A stretch of 51,918 nt of DNA from the NCBI GenBank assembly GCA_937997955.1, contig CALLDR010000043.1, forward strand, positions 1 to 51,918. Reading direction: 5' to 3'. The notes under the pieces were generated by a model that worked only from the letters and a program-made list of their open reading frames with translations, had not been told where the DNA came from and did not search any database. Positions within the stretch are counted from its first letter, which is position 1, and each line of letters begins with the position of its first letter. Shown piece by piece: positions 31,915 through 40,303 of this stretch. Origin of the DNA: an uncultured Emergencia sp. (lineage in GTDB: Bacteria; Bacillota; Clostridia; Peptostreptococcales; Anaerovoracaceae). A program made the position numbers and the translations under genes.

Positions 31915-33321
31915 TTAGAGTCCTAATGTCTTTTTAACGAATTCTGCATCCGTCTTTGTTTCCTCTGCCAGGAATGCGATATCCGCGTCGCTCGGTGCAG
32001 TAACGCCAGCCTTCTTGCATGCCTTCTTGATCAGGGACTGTCTGAAGTGGTTGATGTCAGCCTCTTCGTGCTTGATCAGACCAGGGTTTGCAGGCAGGAT
32101 CAGGTTTTCACCCGGCTTATCCTCTTTGTTCGGATCGCCGAATCTGATGTCGATACCGTTTTCTCTTGCGAATGCCATCTGCGGCTGAATGTGCTTACCA
32201 GCGCCAGTGTATTCAGTTTCGCTGATAACCAGAACAGCGTCTTCAGGCAGTTCCTGAGCCAGGGAGAATGCTGCAGCCAGCGCAGTATTTCCTGCAGGAC
32301 CTCTTTCGATGCCTTCCAGGTTAGCCAGAGCTTCTGTGATGTACATAACGTCGCCCTGCTTAACAGTTACATAACGGTCCATGTAACGCAGCGGTCTTGC
32401 AGCACTGCGAGGAACGTCGGAGTGGTCTGGATCTGTCGCGTAAGGAACGCCGAAACCAGTGTGTCCAGTTGTGCAGGACTTCTTGTTGAACTGTACGTCG
32501 GAAGCCATGTGCAGACCAGTCAGGTCGATAGATGCAGCAACCATTTCAGTGTTTACACAGCCAGCTTTCAGCAGGCCTCTTGCAGTACCAGTCATCATAC
32601 CGCCGCCAGCGTTGGTGCAGACTACCATATCTGGATCCTTGCCAACGATCTCACGGCACTGCATAGCGATTTCATAACCTAATGTTTCAACACCAGCGAT
32701 ACCGAATGGGGAGTACAGGGAAGCGTTGAAGTAACCTGTATCTTCCAGTACGGACAGGAAGGTGTAGAACAGTTCAGGTCCTACAGTCAGCTGAATAACT
32801 TCTGCGCCGTAAGCTTCGCACTTTCTTGCCTTTTCAACGATTTCAGGCTGTCCAACTCCCTTGGAGTCGTAGCATTCCTGTACGATGATGCATTCCAGTC
32901 CCTGCATAGCAGCCTGGGAAGCAACAGCAGCGCCGTAGTTGCCGGAAGTCGCCGCGATTACGCCTTTGTAGCCTAACTTCTTAGCGTGAGCAACTGCGCA
33001 GGCAGCTCTTCTTGCCTTGAAGGAACCGGAAGCGTTCGCTGCTTCGTCCTTTGCAAAAATTCTTGCACCTTTTCCTGGTTCAGCATACTTTCTTGCCAGA
33101 GCGGTCAGGTTTCTCAGCTCGATCAGCGGAGTGTTGCCTACAGCTGTTCTTGACTGGATCTTCGCAACCTCTTCCAGAGTGTATCCTGTGGATTTCATCA
33201 GTGCTTCATAGTCGAATGCGACGGAACCGGATTCAAATTCGTTGTAGTCCAGTCCCAGTGCTTTTTTCATGATATCATTGGATCTTCCCATTACGGAATC
33301 GTAATCTTTTGCTAATGCCAT
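31915..33321 (-). CDS. ortB: 2-amino-4-oxopentanoate thiolase, beta subunit (PLP)
   Basis: A 468-residue PLP-dependent subunit of the thiolase that cleaves 2-amino-4-oxopentanoate with CoA to acetyl-CoA and alanine. It has the fold-type II PLP architecture of threonine-synthase relatives: GNTPLIELRNL near 63, the PLP lysine in ANASGSFKARRA near 103, SGNYGAAVA near 125, and the phosphate-binding glycine run NAGGGMMTGTARG near 239. Length matches known OrtB. The ATG shares one base with the ortA stop codon, so the two subunits are coupled. Confidence 0.94.
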   Translation of the reverse strand: MALAKDYDSVMGRSNDIMKKALGLDYNEFESGSVAFDYEALMKSTGYTLEEVAKIQSRTAVGNTPLIELRNLTALARKYAEPGKGARIFAKDEAANASGSFKARRAACAVAHAKKLGYKGVIAATSGNYGAAVASQAAMQGLECIIVQECYDSKGVGQPEIVEKARKCEAYGAEVIQLTVGPELFYTFLSVLEDTGYFNASLYSPFGIAGVETLGYEIAMQCREIVGKDPDMVVCTNAGGGMMTGTARGLLKAGCVNTEMVAASIDLTGLHMASDVQFNKKSCTTGHTGFGVPYATDPDHSDVPRSAARPLRYMDRYVTVKQGDVMYITEALANLEGIERGPAGNTALAAAFSLAQELPEDAVLVISETEYTGAGKHIQPQMAFARENGIDIRFGDPNKEDKPGENLILPANPGLIKHEEADINHFRQSLIKKACKKAGVTAPSDADIAFLAEETKTDAEFVKKTLGL

Positions 33322-33620
33322 TATTTGTCACCTCCGAACATGATTTCTCTCAGCTGTTTGTCGATCTCGATGATCTCAGGGACAAATGTACCATAGCTGT
33401 GTGTATAGTATGGACCCACTTCAATCAGTGTGCCCTTTTCTAAACGATTGCATGCAGTCTTTACTGTAACAACGTCGCCGATTTCTGCATCTTCCTGCAG
33501 TTCTCCCTTTGTCCACATTTCCAGATCACATTTCTGGGTGTCTTCAGGAATTTTAGCGGTTCTCTCCTCTGCCTTCAGAACAACAGAGTGGATGCGAACC
33601 CAATCGCCTTTCTTAGCCAT
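33321..33620 (-). CDS. ortA: 2-amino-4-oxopentanoate thiolase, alpha subunit
   Basis: A 99-residue small subunit. The start MAKKGDWVRIHSVVLKAEER and the mid-segment NRLEKGTLIEVGPYYTHSYG are typical of OrtA. It is needed with OrtB for thiolytic cleavage, its own role being unclear. GGAGG lies twelve bases before the ATG, a rather long spacing. A 133-bp gap with two hairpins separates it from ord. Confidence 0.94.
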   Translation of the reverse strand: MAKKGDWVRIHSVVLKAEERTAKIPEDTQKCDLEMWTKGELQEDAEIGDVVTVKTACNRLEKGTLIEVGPYYTHSYGTFVPEIIEIDKQLREIMFGGDK

Positions 33621-33653
33621 TTCTACTCATTACCTCCAAAATATCCGCCGTGG

Positions 33654-33716
33654 CGCGGCTGCGCCGCGAAACCCGGCTCAGATTGCCAGGGCACCCTTAT
33701 TCCTAAGCGTGCCCTG
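33654..33716 (-). other. Two hairpins between ord and ortA
   Basis: CAGGGCAC/GTGCCCTG (33687-33716) and CGCGGC/GCCGCG (33654-33668) form successive stem-loops in the 133-bp intercistronic gap. Neither is followed by a T run on the minus strand, so they look like mRNA processing or stabilising structures rather than a terminator. Confidence 0.55.
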
Positions 33717-33753
33717 ACTCTCTTGCTTTTATTTAATCATTTTGTTTCAAGAA

Positions 33754-34812
33754 CTATTTTACGATCTTCTTGTCTGGGTTGATTCTTTCTCTTACGTCAC
33801 CCATCAGAGCCCGTGGAATAGGCAGAGTGATCATAGTGTGCAGACCAGGTTCAGCGTTGATAACCTGAGGGATCATGTTTACGCACATAGCGATAGTTCC
33901 CAGGCCGCCTTCAACCTCTGGGCTGTTAACCATGTTAACGGAAGGAGTTCCCTTGATGATGACATAGTCGCCAGTCTGAACGCCAACCTGTTCAGGCTCG
34001 ATCTGCTGAGGGTGCTCCATTCTGATTTCCATACCGTTGCTCAGAGTAGCATCAGCTTCCATAGCAACGCCAGCGCAGGAACCAGCAGCAGCGAATCCAT
34101 AAGGGGATTTTCTGTCAACGTCAGTAGTGATAGGGTTCATGTCCTGAGCGAACTTCTCAACCTTCAGGCCAAGACCTTCTGCCATCATGCCAACGGATTC
34201 AGCAAATCCAACGTGACCGCTCATAGTGTGGTTTGCTTTTCTTTCTTTGAATTCTTCTACGCTGATGCCGATGCCCTGTTCTTCCATAACAGCAGGTCCG
34301 AACGGGGACAGGGAGTTAACTCTCTTGGACAGGATGTGCTCTACATCTACCATGCAGCCAGTCATTACCAGAACCAGCAGGTCCATGATGTGTCCAGGGT
34401 TGATACCAGTTCCCAGGCAGGATACGCCGTTAGCCTTAGCGATCTTGTCCAGTTCAGCAGCCAGTTCAGGCTCCTGAGCAGCAGGGTAAGACATTTCCTC
34501 AGCGGAAGTGATTACGTTGATGCCCTGTTCCATGATGAACTTCAGTCTAGGGAATGCGTTCTTAGTGAAAGAGTCTGTGCACAGCAGAACGATGTCAGCA
34601 GCACCCGGCTTGATGATGTCTTCTGCAGCCTGGATGATAACGTCTTCTCTGTCGCCTCTCTCAGTCTTGATGTAGTCATACATGGAAGTGCCGATCTTCT
34701 TGCCTCTTCCAGCAACGCCTACGATGTCAACGCCCTTCTTAGTCAGAAGCATGTCAGCCATTCCGCCGCCCATAGCGCCAAGTCCCCAAATAATTACTTT
34801 TACATTTTCCAT
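33754..34812 (-). CDS. ord: 2,4-diaminopentanoate dehydrogenase
   Basis: A 352-residue NAD(P)-dependent enzyme that deaminates 2,4-diaminopentanoate oxidatively to 2-amino-4-oxopentanoate. The N-terminal nucleotide motif VIIWGLGAMGGGMADML is intact; VITSAEEMSYP near 100 and LGTGINPGHIMDLLVL near 132 are hallmarks of the DapB-like Ord family. Length matches. It is the first gene of the ornithine operon, about 90 bp after a sigma-54 promoter, with AAAGGAG upstream of the ATG. Confidence 0.95.
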   Translation of the reverse strand: MENVKVIIWGLGAMGGGMADMLLTKKGVDIVGVAGRGKKIGTSMYDYIKTERGDREDVIIQAAEDIIKPGAADIVLLCTDSFTKNAFPRLKFIMEQGINVITSAEEMSYPAAQEPELAAELDKIAKANGVSCLGTGINPGHIMDLLVLVMTGCMVDVEHILSKRVNSLSPFGPAVMEEQGIGISVEEFKERKANHTMSGHVGFAESVGMMAEGLGLKVEKFAQDMNPITTDVDRKSPYGFAAAGSCAGVAMEADATLSNGMEIRMEHPQQIEPEQVGVQTGDYVIIKGTPSVNMVNSPEVEGGLGTIAMCVNMIPQVINAEPGLHTMITLPIPRALMGDVRERINPDKKIVK

Positions 34813-34873
34813 TTGCTTTTACTCTCCTTTTACTTAATAAATTAGCATTAACTAATAAATAGTTTGGATTCTT

Positions 34874-34888
34874 GCGGGATGTTCCCGC
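34874..34888 (-). other. 5' leader hairpin of the ornithine operon
   Basis: GCGGGA and TCCCGC pair around three bases in the predicted 5' leader, just downstream of the sigma-54 promoter. It may stabilise the transcript's 5' end. Confidence 0.45.
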
Positions 34889-34903
34889 GATACCCATATA
34901 TAA

Positions 34904-34921
34904 AGCAACAAGTGTGCCAAA
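34904..34921 (-). promoter_or_regulatory. Sigma-54 promoter of the ornithine degradation operon
   Basis: The minus strand reads TTTGGCACACTTGTTGCT, a good -24/-12 element with correct spacing. It lies about 92 bp before the ord start codon and downstream of the activator's terminator. Confidence 0.87.
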
Positions 34922-34964
34922 CACTTTTATGTATACAGAATACCCATATTTGGCCTTTTTTATG

Positions 34965-35007
34965 AAAAAACAGTGGTTTTCGCTCATTTTTTTGAGCAAA
35001 AACCACT
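34965..35007 (-). terminator. Terminator of the ornithine activator gene
   Basis: AGTGGTTTT-GCTCA pairs with TGAGC-AAAACCACT (34972-35007, one mismatch), followed on the minus strand by GTTTTTT. It lies 100 bp after the activator's stop. Confidence 0.85.
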
Positions 35008-35066
35008 AATTTTTTACCAAATTCCAGATATTTCACTTAACTTCCAGAAATTCTTCGAGAGCCATG

Positions 35067-35105
35067 TGCAAAATTTTTTGCGTTTTATATGCAATTATTT
35101 TTGCA
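35067..35105. promoter_or_regulatory. Probable upstream activator sites of the ornithine operon (two TGCA-type palindromes)
   Basis: TGCAAAATTTTTTGCG (35067-35082) and TGCAATTATTTTTGCA (35090-35105) are 16-bp dyads, 23 bp apart start to start, about 145-185 bp upstream of the sigma-54 promoter and directly after the activator's stop codon. A third, TGCAAATTTTTTTGCA, occurs only upstream of the activator gene itself (36652-36667). Confidence 0.75.
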
Positions 35106-35109
35106 CTTT

Positions 35110-36504
35110 CTACCCTTTTATTCCATATTTCTTCAATTTATGCTGCAAAGTCTGCCTTTTTATCTTCAAAACAGCCGCCGTCCTGGATATGTTGCCGCCC
35201 TCTGTGATCATTACCTCCCTGATGATCTCCTCCTCCAGGTTGGCAAGGTATTCATCCAGCGGCCCTTTGCGGTCCCATTTCTCCACGTCCGCGCCGATGG
35301 CCCGGATCTGCATGGGCATCTGCAGCATCTTCTCGGTCAGCACGTGTTCTGTCGGGCTGGCCATGGCCACGGACTGCATGATGATGTTCTCCAGCTCCCG
35401 CACATTACCCGGGTAATCGTACTCTTTGAGCCTGCGGACGGCGTCATCAGAGAGCATCCAGACGGTCCTGTCAAAGCGCTCATTGTGCTTTTCCAGAAAT
35501 CTGGCGGCCAAAGCGGGAATATCGTCCAGACGGCTGCGCAGCGGTGGAATTGCAAGGCTTACCACGTTTAACCGATAGTAAAGGTCCTTCCGCAGCAGCC
35601 CTTCTTCCATCAGCTTTTCCGGCGTTTCGTTTACCGTGGCGATGATTCGCACGTCAATGGGAATGTCCTTTGTTCCTCCGACTCTGCGGATATAATCCTC
35701 CTGCAGCACTCGCAGAAGTTTGCTCTGCAGTTCATAAGGCATGGCGCTGATCTCATCCAACAAAAGGGTTCCGCCGTTGGCCTGTTCAAAGAGGCCGGCT
35801 CTGTCCACGGCCCCGGTGAAGCCTCCCTTTGCCGTGCCGAACAAAATGCCCTCCAGCAGGGATGCCGGCAGAGCCGCGCAGTTCTGGGCCAAAAACGGCT
35901 TGTGTTTCCTCCTTCCGCCGTAGTGGATGCTCTGAGAAAAAAGCTCCTTGCCAGTACCCGTTTCACCATAAATAAAGACCGATGCGTTGTTGTCCGCGGC
36001 CCGTTTTGCCCGCTCAACAGCGGCGGCAAAAGCCGGGCTGCTTCCTGCCAGGTCGTCGAAAGAATAGTGGCGGATCTTCGGCTTCGCCTGGTGGTCGCCG
36101 ATCTTCTTCTCCCGCAGCTCCAGAATGGTATCGCTCATGGACTGGATGTTCGTGATGTCCTTGGCCACCTCTACAGCCGCTATGGTCTTTCCGTTTTCAA
36201 TGACCGGAACCGTGCTGTTGATGGTCGTGATGGACTTTCCGTACAGGTTGGTGTAGGACTGCTGCTTGTTCCGGGTGGCCACGTTTTTTTTCAGGGCCTG
36301 GTACATGGTGCTTTCGTCCAGCTTGACGCCTGGAAAAGCCTTATGAAACGCCTTCCCCACAACGTCTTCCACATTGATCTGCTCCATATCGGCCATGGCC
36401 TCGTTGTAAAACAGACCCATGCCGTCCTTGTCCACCACGTAGACGCCTGTATCGATGAGCTTGATCAGTTCTTCTATGATTCGCTTGTATCCTTCCTGTT
36501 CCAA
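35110..36504 (-). CDS. Sigma-54-dependent activator of ornithine degradation (inferred)
   Basis: A 464-residue enhancer-binding protein. Residues about 10-120 are a PAS domain (LIDTGVYVVDKDGMGLFYNEAM begins it). The AAA+ domain covers about 150-390, with Walker A GETGTGKE near 180, the sigma-54 loop as GGFTGA near 227 and Walker B LLLDEISA. A Fis-type helix-turn-helix ends it (ISRTAAVLKIKRQTLQHKLKKYG). The start is either TTG at 36504, with AGGAGG eight bases before it, or GTG at 36513, inside the AGGAGGTG itself; I prefer the TTG. It lies upstream of the ornithine operon, with its apparent operators at both ends of the gene. Effector presumably ornithine or a pathway intermediate. Confidence 0.9.
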   Translation of the reverse strand: MEQEGYKRIIEELIKLIDTGVYVVDKDGMGLFYNEAMADMEQINVEDVVGKAFHKAFPGVKLDESTMYQALKKNVATRNKQQSYTNLYGKSITTINSTVPVIENGKTIAAVEVAKDITNIQSMSDTILELREKKIGDHQAKPKIRHYSFDDLAGSSPAFAAAVERAKRAADNNASVFIYGETGTGKELFSQSIHYGGRRKHKPFLAQNCAALPASLLEGILFGTAKGGFTGAVDRAGLFEQANGGTLLLDEISAMPYELQSKLLRVLQEDYIRRVGGTKDIPIDVRIIATVNETPEKLMEEGLLRKDLYYRLNVVSLAIPPLRSRLDDIPALAARFLEKHNERFDRTVWMLSDDAVRRLKEYDYPGNVRELENIIMQSVAMASPTEHVLTEKMLQMPMQIRAIGADVEKWDRKGPLDEYLANLEEEIIREVMITEGGNISRTAAVLKIKRQTLQHKLKKYGIKG

Positions 36505-36627
36505 AGAGCGCACCTCCTGTTCCGGCCGCTTTCCGCCGGCTGTCCTCTGTCAGAAGCCCTTTGCCGGCCGTCCTGCCATGCTCTGGCAGCAGTCTGACAG
36601 TATTCTCACTGTGTTCCGATTACGTCC

Positions 36628-36667
36628 AGTATATCATACTTTGACCTTCGGTGCAAATTTTTTTGCA
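36628..36667 (-). promoter_or_regulatory. Sigma-70-type promoter of the ornithine activator overlapped by its own operator
   Basis: TTGCAC (36651-36656), a 17-bp spacer and TATACT (36628-36633) make a good promoter on the minus strand. The -35 overlaps the 16-bp palindrome TGCAAATTTTTTTGCA (36652-36667), which matches the two activator sites before the ornithine operon. Binding there should block RNA polymerase, that is, negative autoregulation. Confidence 0.65.
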
Positions 36668-36690
36668 TATATGTTTTCAAAAGTTCCGCG

Positions 36691-36810
36691 CGTCTGTTTT
36701 CCGCTGTCGTTTTCCATCGTCTTTTTCGCCTGTCATTTTCCATCACCATTTCCATCTGTCGTTTTTCGTCTATCATTTTCCGTCTGTTGTCCGCCATTTG
36801 TCGTCTGCCG
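36691..36810. repeat. Degenerate pyrimidine-rich tandem repeat between activator and MATE gene
   Basis: A unit of about 14-15 bp, roughly TGTCRTTTTCCRTC on the plus strand, recurs about six times with substitutions. The 405-bp intergenic region 36514-36918 otherwise holds the activator's promoter/operator and the upstream region of the MATE gene; I see no convincing gene in it. Confidence 0.55.
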
Positions 36811-36918
36811 CGGAAAACACAAAAAAGCCGCCGTCTGCTGTCAAATTGCCTTGTGCTTTTTTCTAAAGTGGAGTAAGATGATATAAGAGATATAAGATGA
36901 AAGGAACTTGCATTATAT

Positions 36919-38334
36919 ATGAAAAAAACAGGGCTGTTAGAAAGGCTGCGCGCGGGCGAGACGCTGACCTTTAAAGAGCAGCTAATGCTTATCGTCCAGC
37001 TCAGCGTGCCAACCATTTTGGCACAGGTTTCCGGTATCATCATGCAGTACATCGACGCATCCATGCTGGGCAGACTGGGCGCAAACGCCTCAGCCTCTAT
37101 CGGTTTAGTATCCTCCAGTACGTGGCTTTTCGGAGGGATGTGCATGGCCGCCGGCATCGGTTTCAGCGTGCAGGTCACCCAGAGCATCGGCGCGGGACAG
37201 TTCCGTGAAGCCCGAAACATTATGAAACAGGCTTTTTTCGTGACCCTGGCTTTCTGTATCCCGCTGGTCGCGGCGGGTTCAGCCATCAGCGGCGCACTGC
37301 CCCATTGGCTGGGCGGAGAACCTGAGATCTGCACCGGCGCTTCTCGATATTTTCTGATCTACATTCTCTTCCTGCCCGTAGTCCAGATGCTGCAAGTCTC
37401 TGTGGGCATGCTCCAGGCCAGCGGCAATATGCGCCTGCCCAGCATGCTGCAGGTGATCATGTGCGGCCTGGACGTAGTATTCAACCTGCTCCTGATCTTC
37501 CCGACCAGAAAGATCGGCTCGTTCACACTGCCAGGCGCCAATCTGGGCGTTGCCGGAGCGGCTCTGGGGACAGCCCTTGCTCAGCTGGTGATTGTTCTGC
37601 TCCTGCTCTATTTTCTCCTGCTGCGTTCTCCGATCCTCCATCTCAGAAAGGAAGAAAAATTAAAATTCTCTGCGACGCGGATCAAAACCGCCGCAAGGAT
37701 CGCTCTGCCCGTAGGCTTTGAGAGGGTTGTCATGTGCGGCGCCATGATCACCACCGTCCGCATCGTCTCGCCGCTGGGGACCGTGGCCATCGCGGCTAAT
37801 TCCTTCGCTGTCACGGCGGAAAGCCTTTGTTACATGCCCGGCTACGGCGTCAGCGCGGCGGCAACCACTTTGGTGGGACAGAGCATCGGCGCAGGGCGGA
37901 AAGAGCTGGCCCTGCGTCTTGGCTGGATGTCCACCCTGCTGGGTATGGCGGTTCTGAGCACCACCGGACTCTTGATGTACCTGGCTGCTCCATGGATGAT
38001 CGGCATCTTAAGCCCTGACCCGGAGATCATCGCTCTGGGCGCTATGGCCCTGCGGATCGAAGCCTTCGCGGAGCCGCTGTACGCCGTATCGATCGTAGCG
38101 TCCGGCGTATTTCAGGGCGCAGGAGATACGCTGATACCAAGCTGTATGAATTTCTTCAGCATGTGGGCGGTCCGGCTGCCGCTGGCGGCGTTCCTGGCTC
38201 CTCGTCTCGGCCTGCGCGGCGTGTGGATCGCCATGTGTGTCGAGCTCTGTATCAGAGGCCTTTTGTTCCTGATCCGGCTGGCGAGCAAGCGCTGGCTGAA
38301 GGCCGCCCTGCTCCCAAGCGGCGAAGAAGCCTGA
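36919..38334 (+). CDS. MATE-family multidrug/cation efflux protein
   Basis: A 471-residue, twelve-helix membrane transporter of the MATE family, which exports cationic organic compounds using Na+ or H+ gradients. The pattern MLIVQLSVPTILAQVSGIIMQYIDASMLGRLG near the start and its pseudo-repeat ARIALPVGFERVVMCGAMITT near 250 are the two homologous halves; PGYGVSAAATTLVGQSIGAG near 307 is a MATE signature. An AAAGGA lies thirteen bases before the ATG, a long spacing. It is the first plus-strand gene in the window and has its own terminator. Substrate unknown. Confidence 0.9.
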   Translation: MKKTGLLERLRAGETLTFKEQLMLIVQLSVPTILAQVSGIIMQYIDASMLGRLGANASASIGLVSSSTWLFGGMCMAAGIGFSVQVTQSIGAGQFREARNIMKQAFFVTLAFCIPLVAAGSAISGALPHWLGGEPEICTGASRYFLIYILFLPVVQMLQVSVGMLQASGNMRLPSMLQVIMCGLDVVFNLLLIFPTRKIGSFTLPGANLGVAGAALGTALAQLVIVLLLLYFLLLRSPILHLRKEEKLKFSATRIKTAARIALPVGFERVVMCGAMITTVRIVSPLGTVAIAANSFAVTAESLCYMPGYGVSAAATTLVGQSIGAGRKELALRLGWMSTLLGMAVLSTTGLLMYLAAPWMIGILSPDPEIIALGAMALRIEAFAEPLYAVSIVASGVFQGAGDTLIPSCMNFFSMWAVRLPLAAFLAPRLGLRGVWIAMCVELCIRGLLFLIRLASKRWLKAALLPSGEEA

Positions 38335-38359
38335 CGCCGGCGTCTCCGCCTTCTTTTTT
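38323..38359 (+). terminator. Terminator of the MATE gene
   Basis: A GC-rich hairpin centred on the palindrome GACGCCGGCGTC, with GAAG/CTTC outer pairing, is followed by TTTTTT at 38354-38359. It overlaps the last codons of the gene. Confidence 0.6.
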
Positions 38360-38406
38360 ATCTTCCTCGCTTTTTCACGCGCGGATCTGTTCCCCAGGTA
38401 TTCCTC

Positions 38407-38435
38407 TTGAAAAACATCTCGATTTGTTGTATATT
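38407..38435 (+). promoter_or_regulatory. Sigma-70-type promoter of the ArsR-trkH genes
   Basis: TTGAAA (38407-38412), a 17-bp spacer and TATATT (38430-38435), followed by AGGAGG and the ArsR start. A near-consensus promoter. Confidence 0.75.
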
Positions 38436-38468
38436 GTTATTTGACGATTTATTATCAGGAGGATGGCT

Positions 38469-38792
38469 ATGAGAATCAGAAAAACCACAGATACCTTTGA
38501 AGAAAAAGACATAGAAATGATCGCGAGGGTCTCCGACGCCCTGGCGCATCCGGTGCGGCTCAAGCTGTTCCGCCACATCATGCAGTGCAACAAGTCCATG
38601 GAAACGGTCTGCAACAAAGACCTAGTCGCAGCCTTTGACTACGCCCAGGCGACCATCTCCCAGCACATGAAAAAGCTGGTCGAATCCGGGTTGATCGAGG
38701 TGAAAAAGAAAGATAAATTTTCTTTCTATTACGCCAATTTGGGAATTTTGATGCAGTATATTGACATTACCAAAAAATATTCTATAATATAG
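38469..38792 (+). CDS. ArsR-family winged-helix regulator
   Basis: A 107-residue ArsR-type repressor. The family order is clear: RVSDALAHPVRLKLFRHIMQ, the recognition helix segment YAQATISQHMKKLVESGLIEVKKKDKFSFYYA, and a C-terminal helix. It has Cys residues near 40 and 49, but no classic ELCVCDL metal box, so the inducer is unclear. I use the second ATG, six bases after AGGAGG; the first ATG abuts the site. It is 45 bp before trkH in the same orientation, suggesting that it regulates potassium uptake. Confidence 0.85.
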   Translation: MRIRKTTDTFEEKDIEMIARVSDALAHPVRLKLFRHIMQCNKSMETVCNKDLVAAFDYAQATISQHMKKLVESGLIEVKKKDKFSFYYANLGILMQYIDITKKYSII

Positions 38793-38837
38793 GGATACAT
38801 CGCCCGCAAGGGCAAAGGGGATTAGGGAGGCATCCAT

Positions 38838-40178
38838 ATGTTACGAAAAATCGGGCTTAGCCCCGTGCAGATCCTGGCCATCGGATTTGCGCTGATTATT
38901 TTGATGGGCGGCATTCTCCTGTCGCTCCCGCTGTGCAGCCGGAGCGGAGAAGGCATACCCTTCATCGATGGCCTGTTTACCGCAGCCTCGGCCACCTGTG
39001 TGACCGGACTTACTGTCTACGATATCTTTTCACAGTTCAACTTTTTCGGACAATGCATCATACTACTACTCGTTCAAATTGGCGGTCTCGGCTTCATGGG
39101 GATCGCCGTGATTTTTTCTTTTCTGCTGGGCAGCAAGATCGGCATCTTTCAGCGGTCTATTTTGATGGAATCTATCGGAACGCCCCACATGGGCGGCGTG
39201 GTCAGGGTCATCCGGCGCATGCTGCTGGGTTCCCTGCTCTTTGAGGTTCTGGGTTCCGCCGTCATCGCGGCCAGATTTATCCCGAGACTGGGCCTGGCAG
39301 AGGGGATCTGGTACGGCGTCTTCCACGGCGTATCCGCCTTCTGCAACGCGGGCTTTGATCTGATGGGCCGCTGGCAGCCTCTCAGCTCTTTGACAGGCTT
39401 TCAGGACGACTACGTGCTGCAGGTCACCATCATGATCCTGATCGCGTCCGGCGGCATCGGTTTCCTGGTCTGGAACGATATCGTCGACCACCGATTCAAG
39501 TTCCGGCAGTACGCCCTCCACTCCAAGATCATGCTGACCTTTACCGCCGTCCTGATCCTGGCAGGAGCAGCGGCCTTCTTCCTCATCGAGGGCGGCCACG
39601 CCTTCGGTCAGATGAGGCCCGGAGAAAAGGTCCTGGCGTCCTTCTTCGCGTCTGTGTCTCCGAGAACGGCGGGCTTCAACTCTGTAAACTACACGGATAT
39701 GACCACGGCAGGCCGGTTTCTGACCATGCTGCTCATGTTCATCGGCGCCGGACCGGGCTCCACCGGCGGCGGCGTCAAGGTTACCACCTTCATCACGCTG
39801 CTGCTGTCCATCTACGCTTCAGCAAAGCGCCACCGTGACCTGAGCATCTTCCATCGAAGGCTGGAAGACGACGCCCAAAAGCGGGCCTTCTCCGCCATAG
39901 CGCTGTACACGCTGGCGGTGCTGGCGTGCAGCTTTTGCATGATGCTGGACGATCCGTCTCTGACCGCGGAAAGCTGCCTCTTTGAGTCGCTGTCCGCCAT
40001 GGGAACCGTGGGTCTGACCATGGGCATCACGCCGGACCTGGGCTCTTTCTCCAAGCTCTGTCTGCTCCTTTTGATGTACAGCGGCAGAGTCGGCAGCATT
40101 ACCGTCGCCATGGCCATCGCGCGCAGAAAGATCGTCCCAAAGATCAGCTATCCGCAGGAGAAGATCACTCTGGGCTAG
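38838..40178 (+). CDS. trkH: Potassium uptake protein TrkH/KtrB family
   Basis: A 446-residue K+-translocating membrane subunit. Four pore-loop repeats are recognisable: TAASATCVTGLTVYD near 53, GVSAFCNAGFDLMGRW near 165, SVSPRTAGFNSVNY near 272 and SLSAMGTVGLTMGITPDL near 385; the glycines of these loops make the selectivity filter. The size fits KtrB better than E. coli TrkH. AGGGAGG lies eight bases upstream. It pairs with the TrkA/KtrA-type subunit 125 bp downstream. Confidence 0.93.
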   Translation: MLRKIGLSPVQILAIGFALIILMGGILLSLPLCSRSGEGIPFIDGLFTAASATCVTGLTVYDIFSQFNFFGQCIILLLVQIGGLGFMGIAVIFSFLLGSKIGIFQRSILMESIGTPHMGGVVRVIRRMLLGSLLFEVLGSAVIAARFIPRLGLAEGIWYGVFHGVSAFCNAGFDLMGRWQPLSSLTGFQDDYVLQVTIMILIASGGIGFLVWNDIVDHRFKFRQYALHSKIMLTFTAVLILAGAAAFFLIEGGHAFGQMRPGEKVLASFFASVSPRTAGFNSVNYTDMTTAGRFLTMLLMFIGAGPGSTGGGVKVTTFITLLLSIYASAKRHRDLSIFHRRLEDDAQKRAFSAIALYTLAVLACSFCMMLDDPSLTAESCLFESLSAMGTVGLTMGITPDLGSFSKLCLLLLMYSGRVGSITVAMAIARRKIVPKISYPQEKITLG

Positions 40179-40303
40179 GCTCCGGGCGGCAGATTCTGCC
40201 CGCTGTTCCAGAGCGCCGTTTGACGCGGACGCCTGAACCGGGTACATGTTAATTGGGTTATTTAATGGTTTATATGTTTTTACATCAAAAGGGGGAATTT
40301 AAA

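Noticed and set aside
36606..37334. Long minus-strand frame overlapping the start of the MATE gene
   Set aside because: The right half is a shadow of the MATE coding sequence and the left half is the degenerate tandem repeat.
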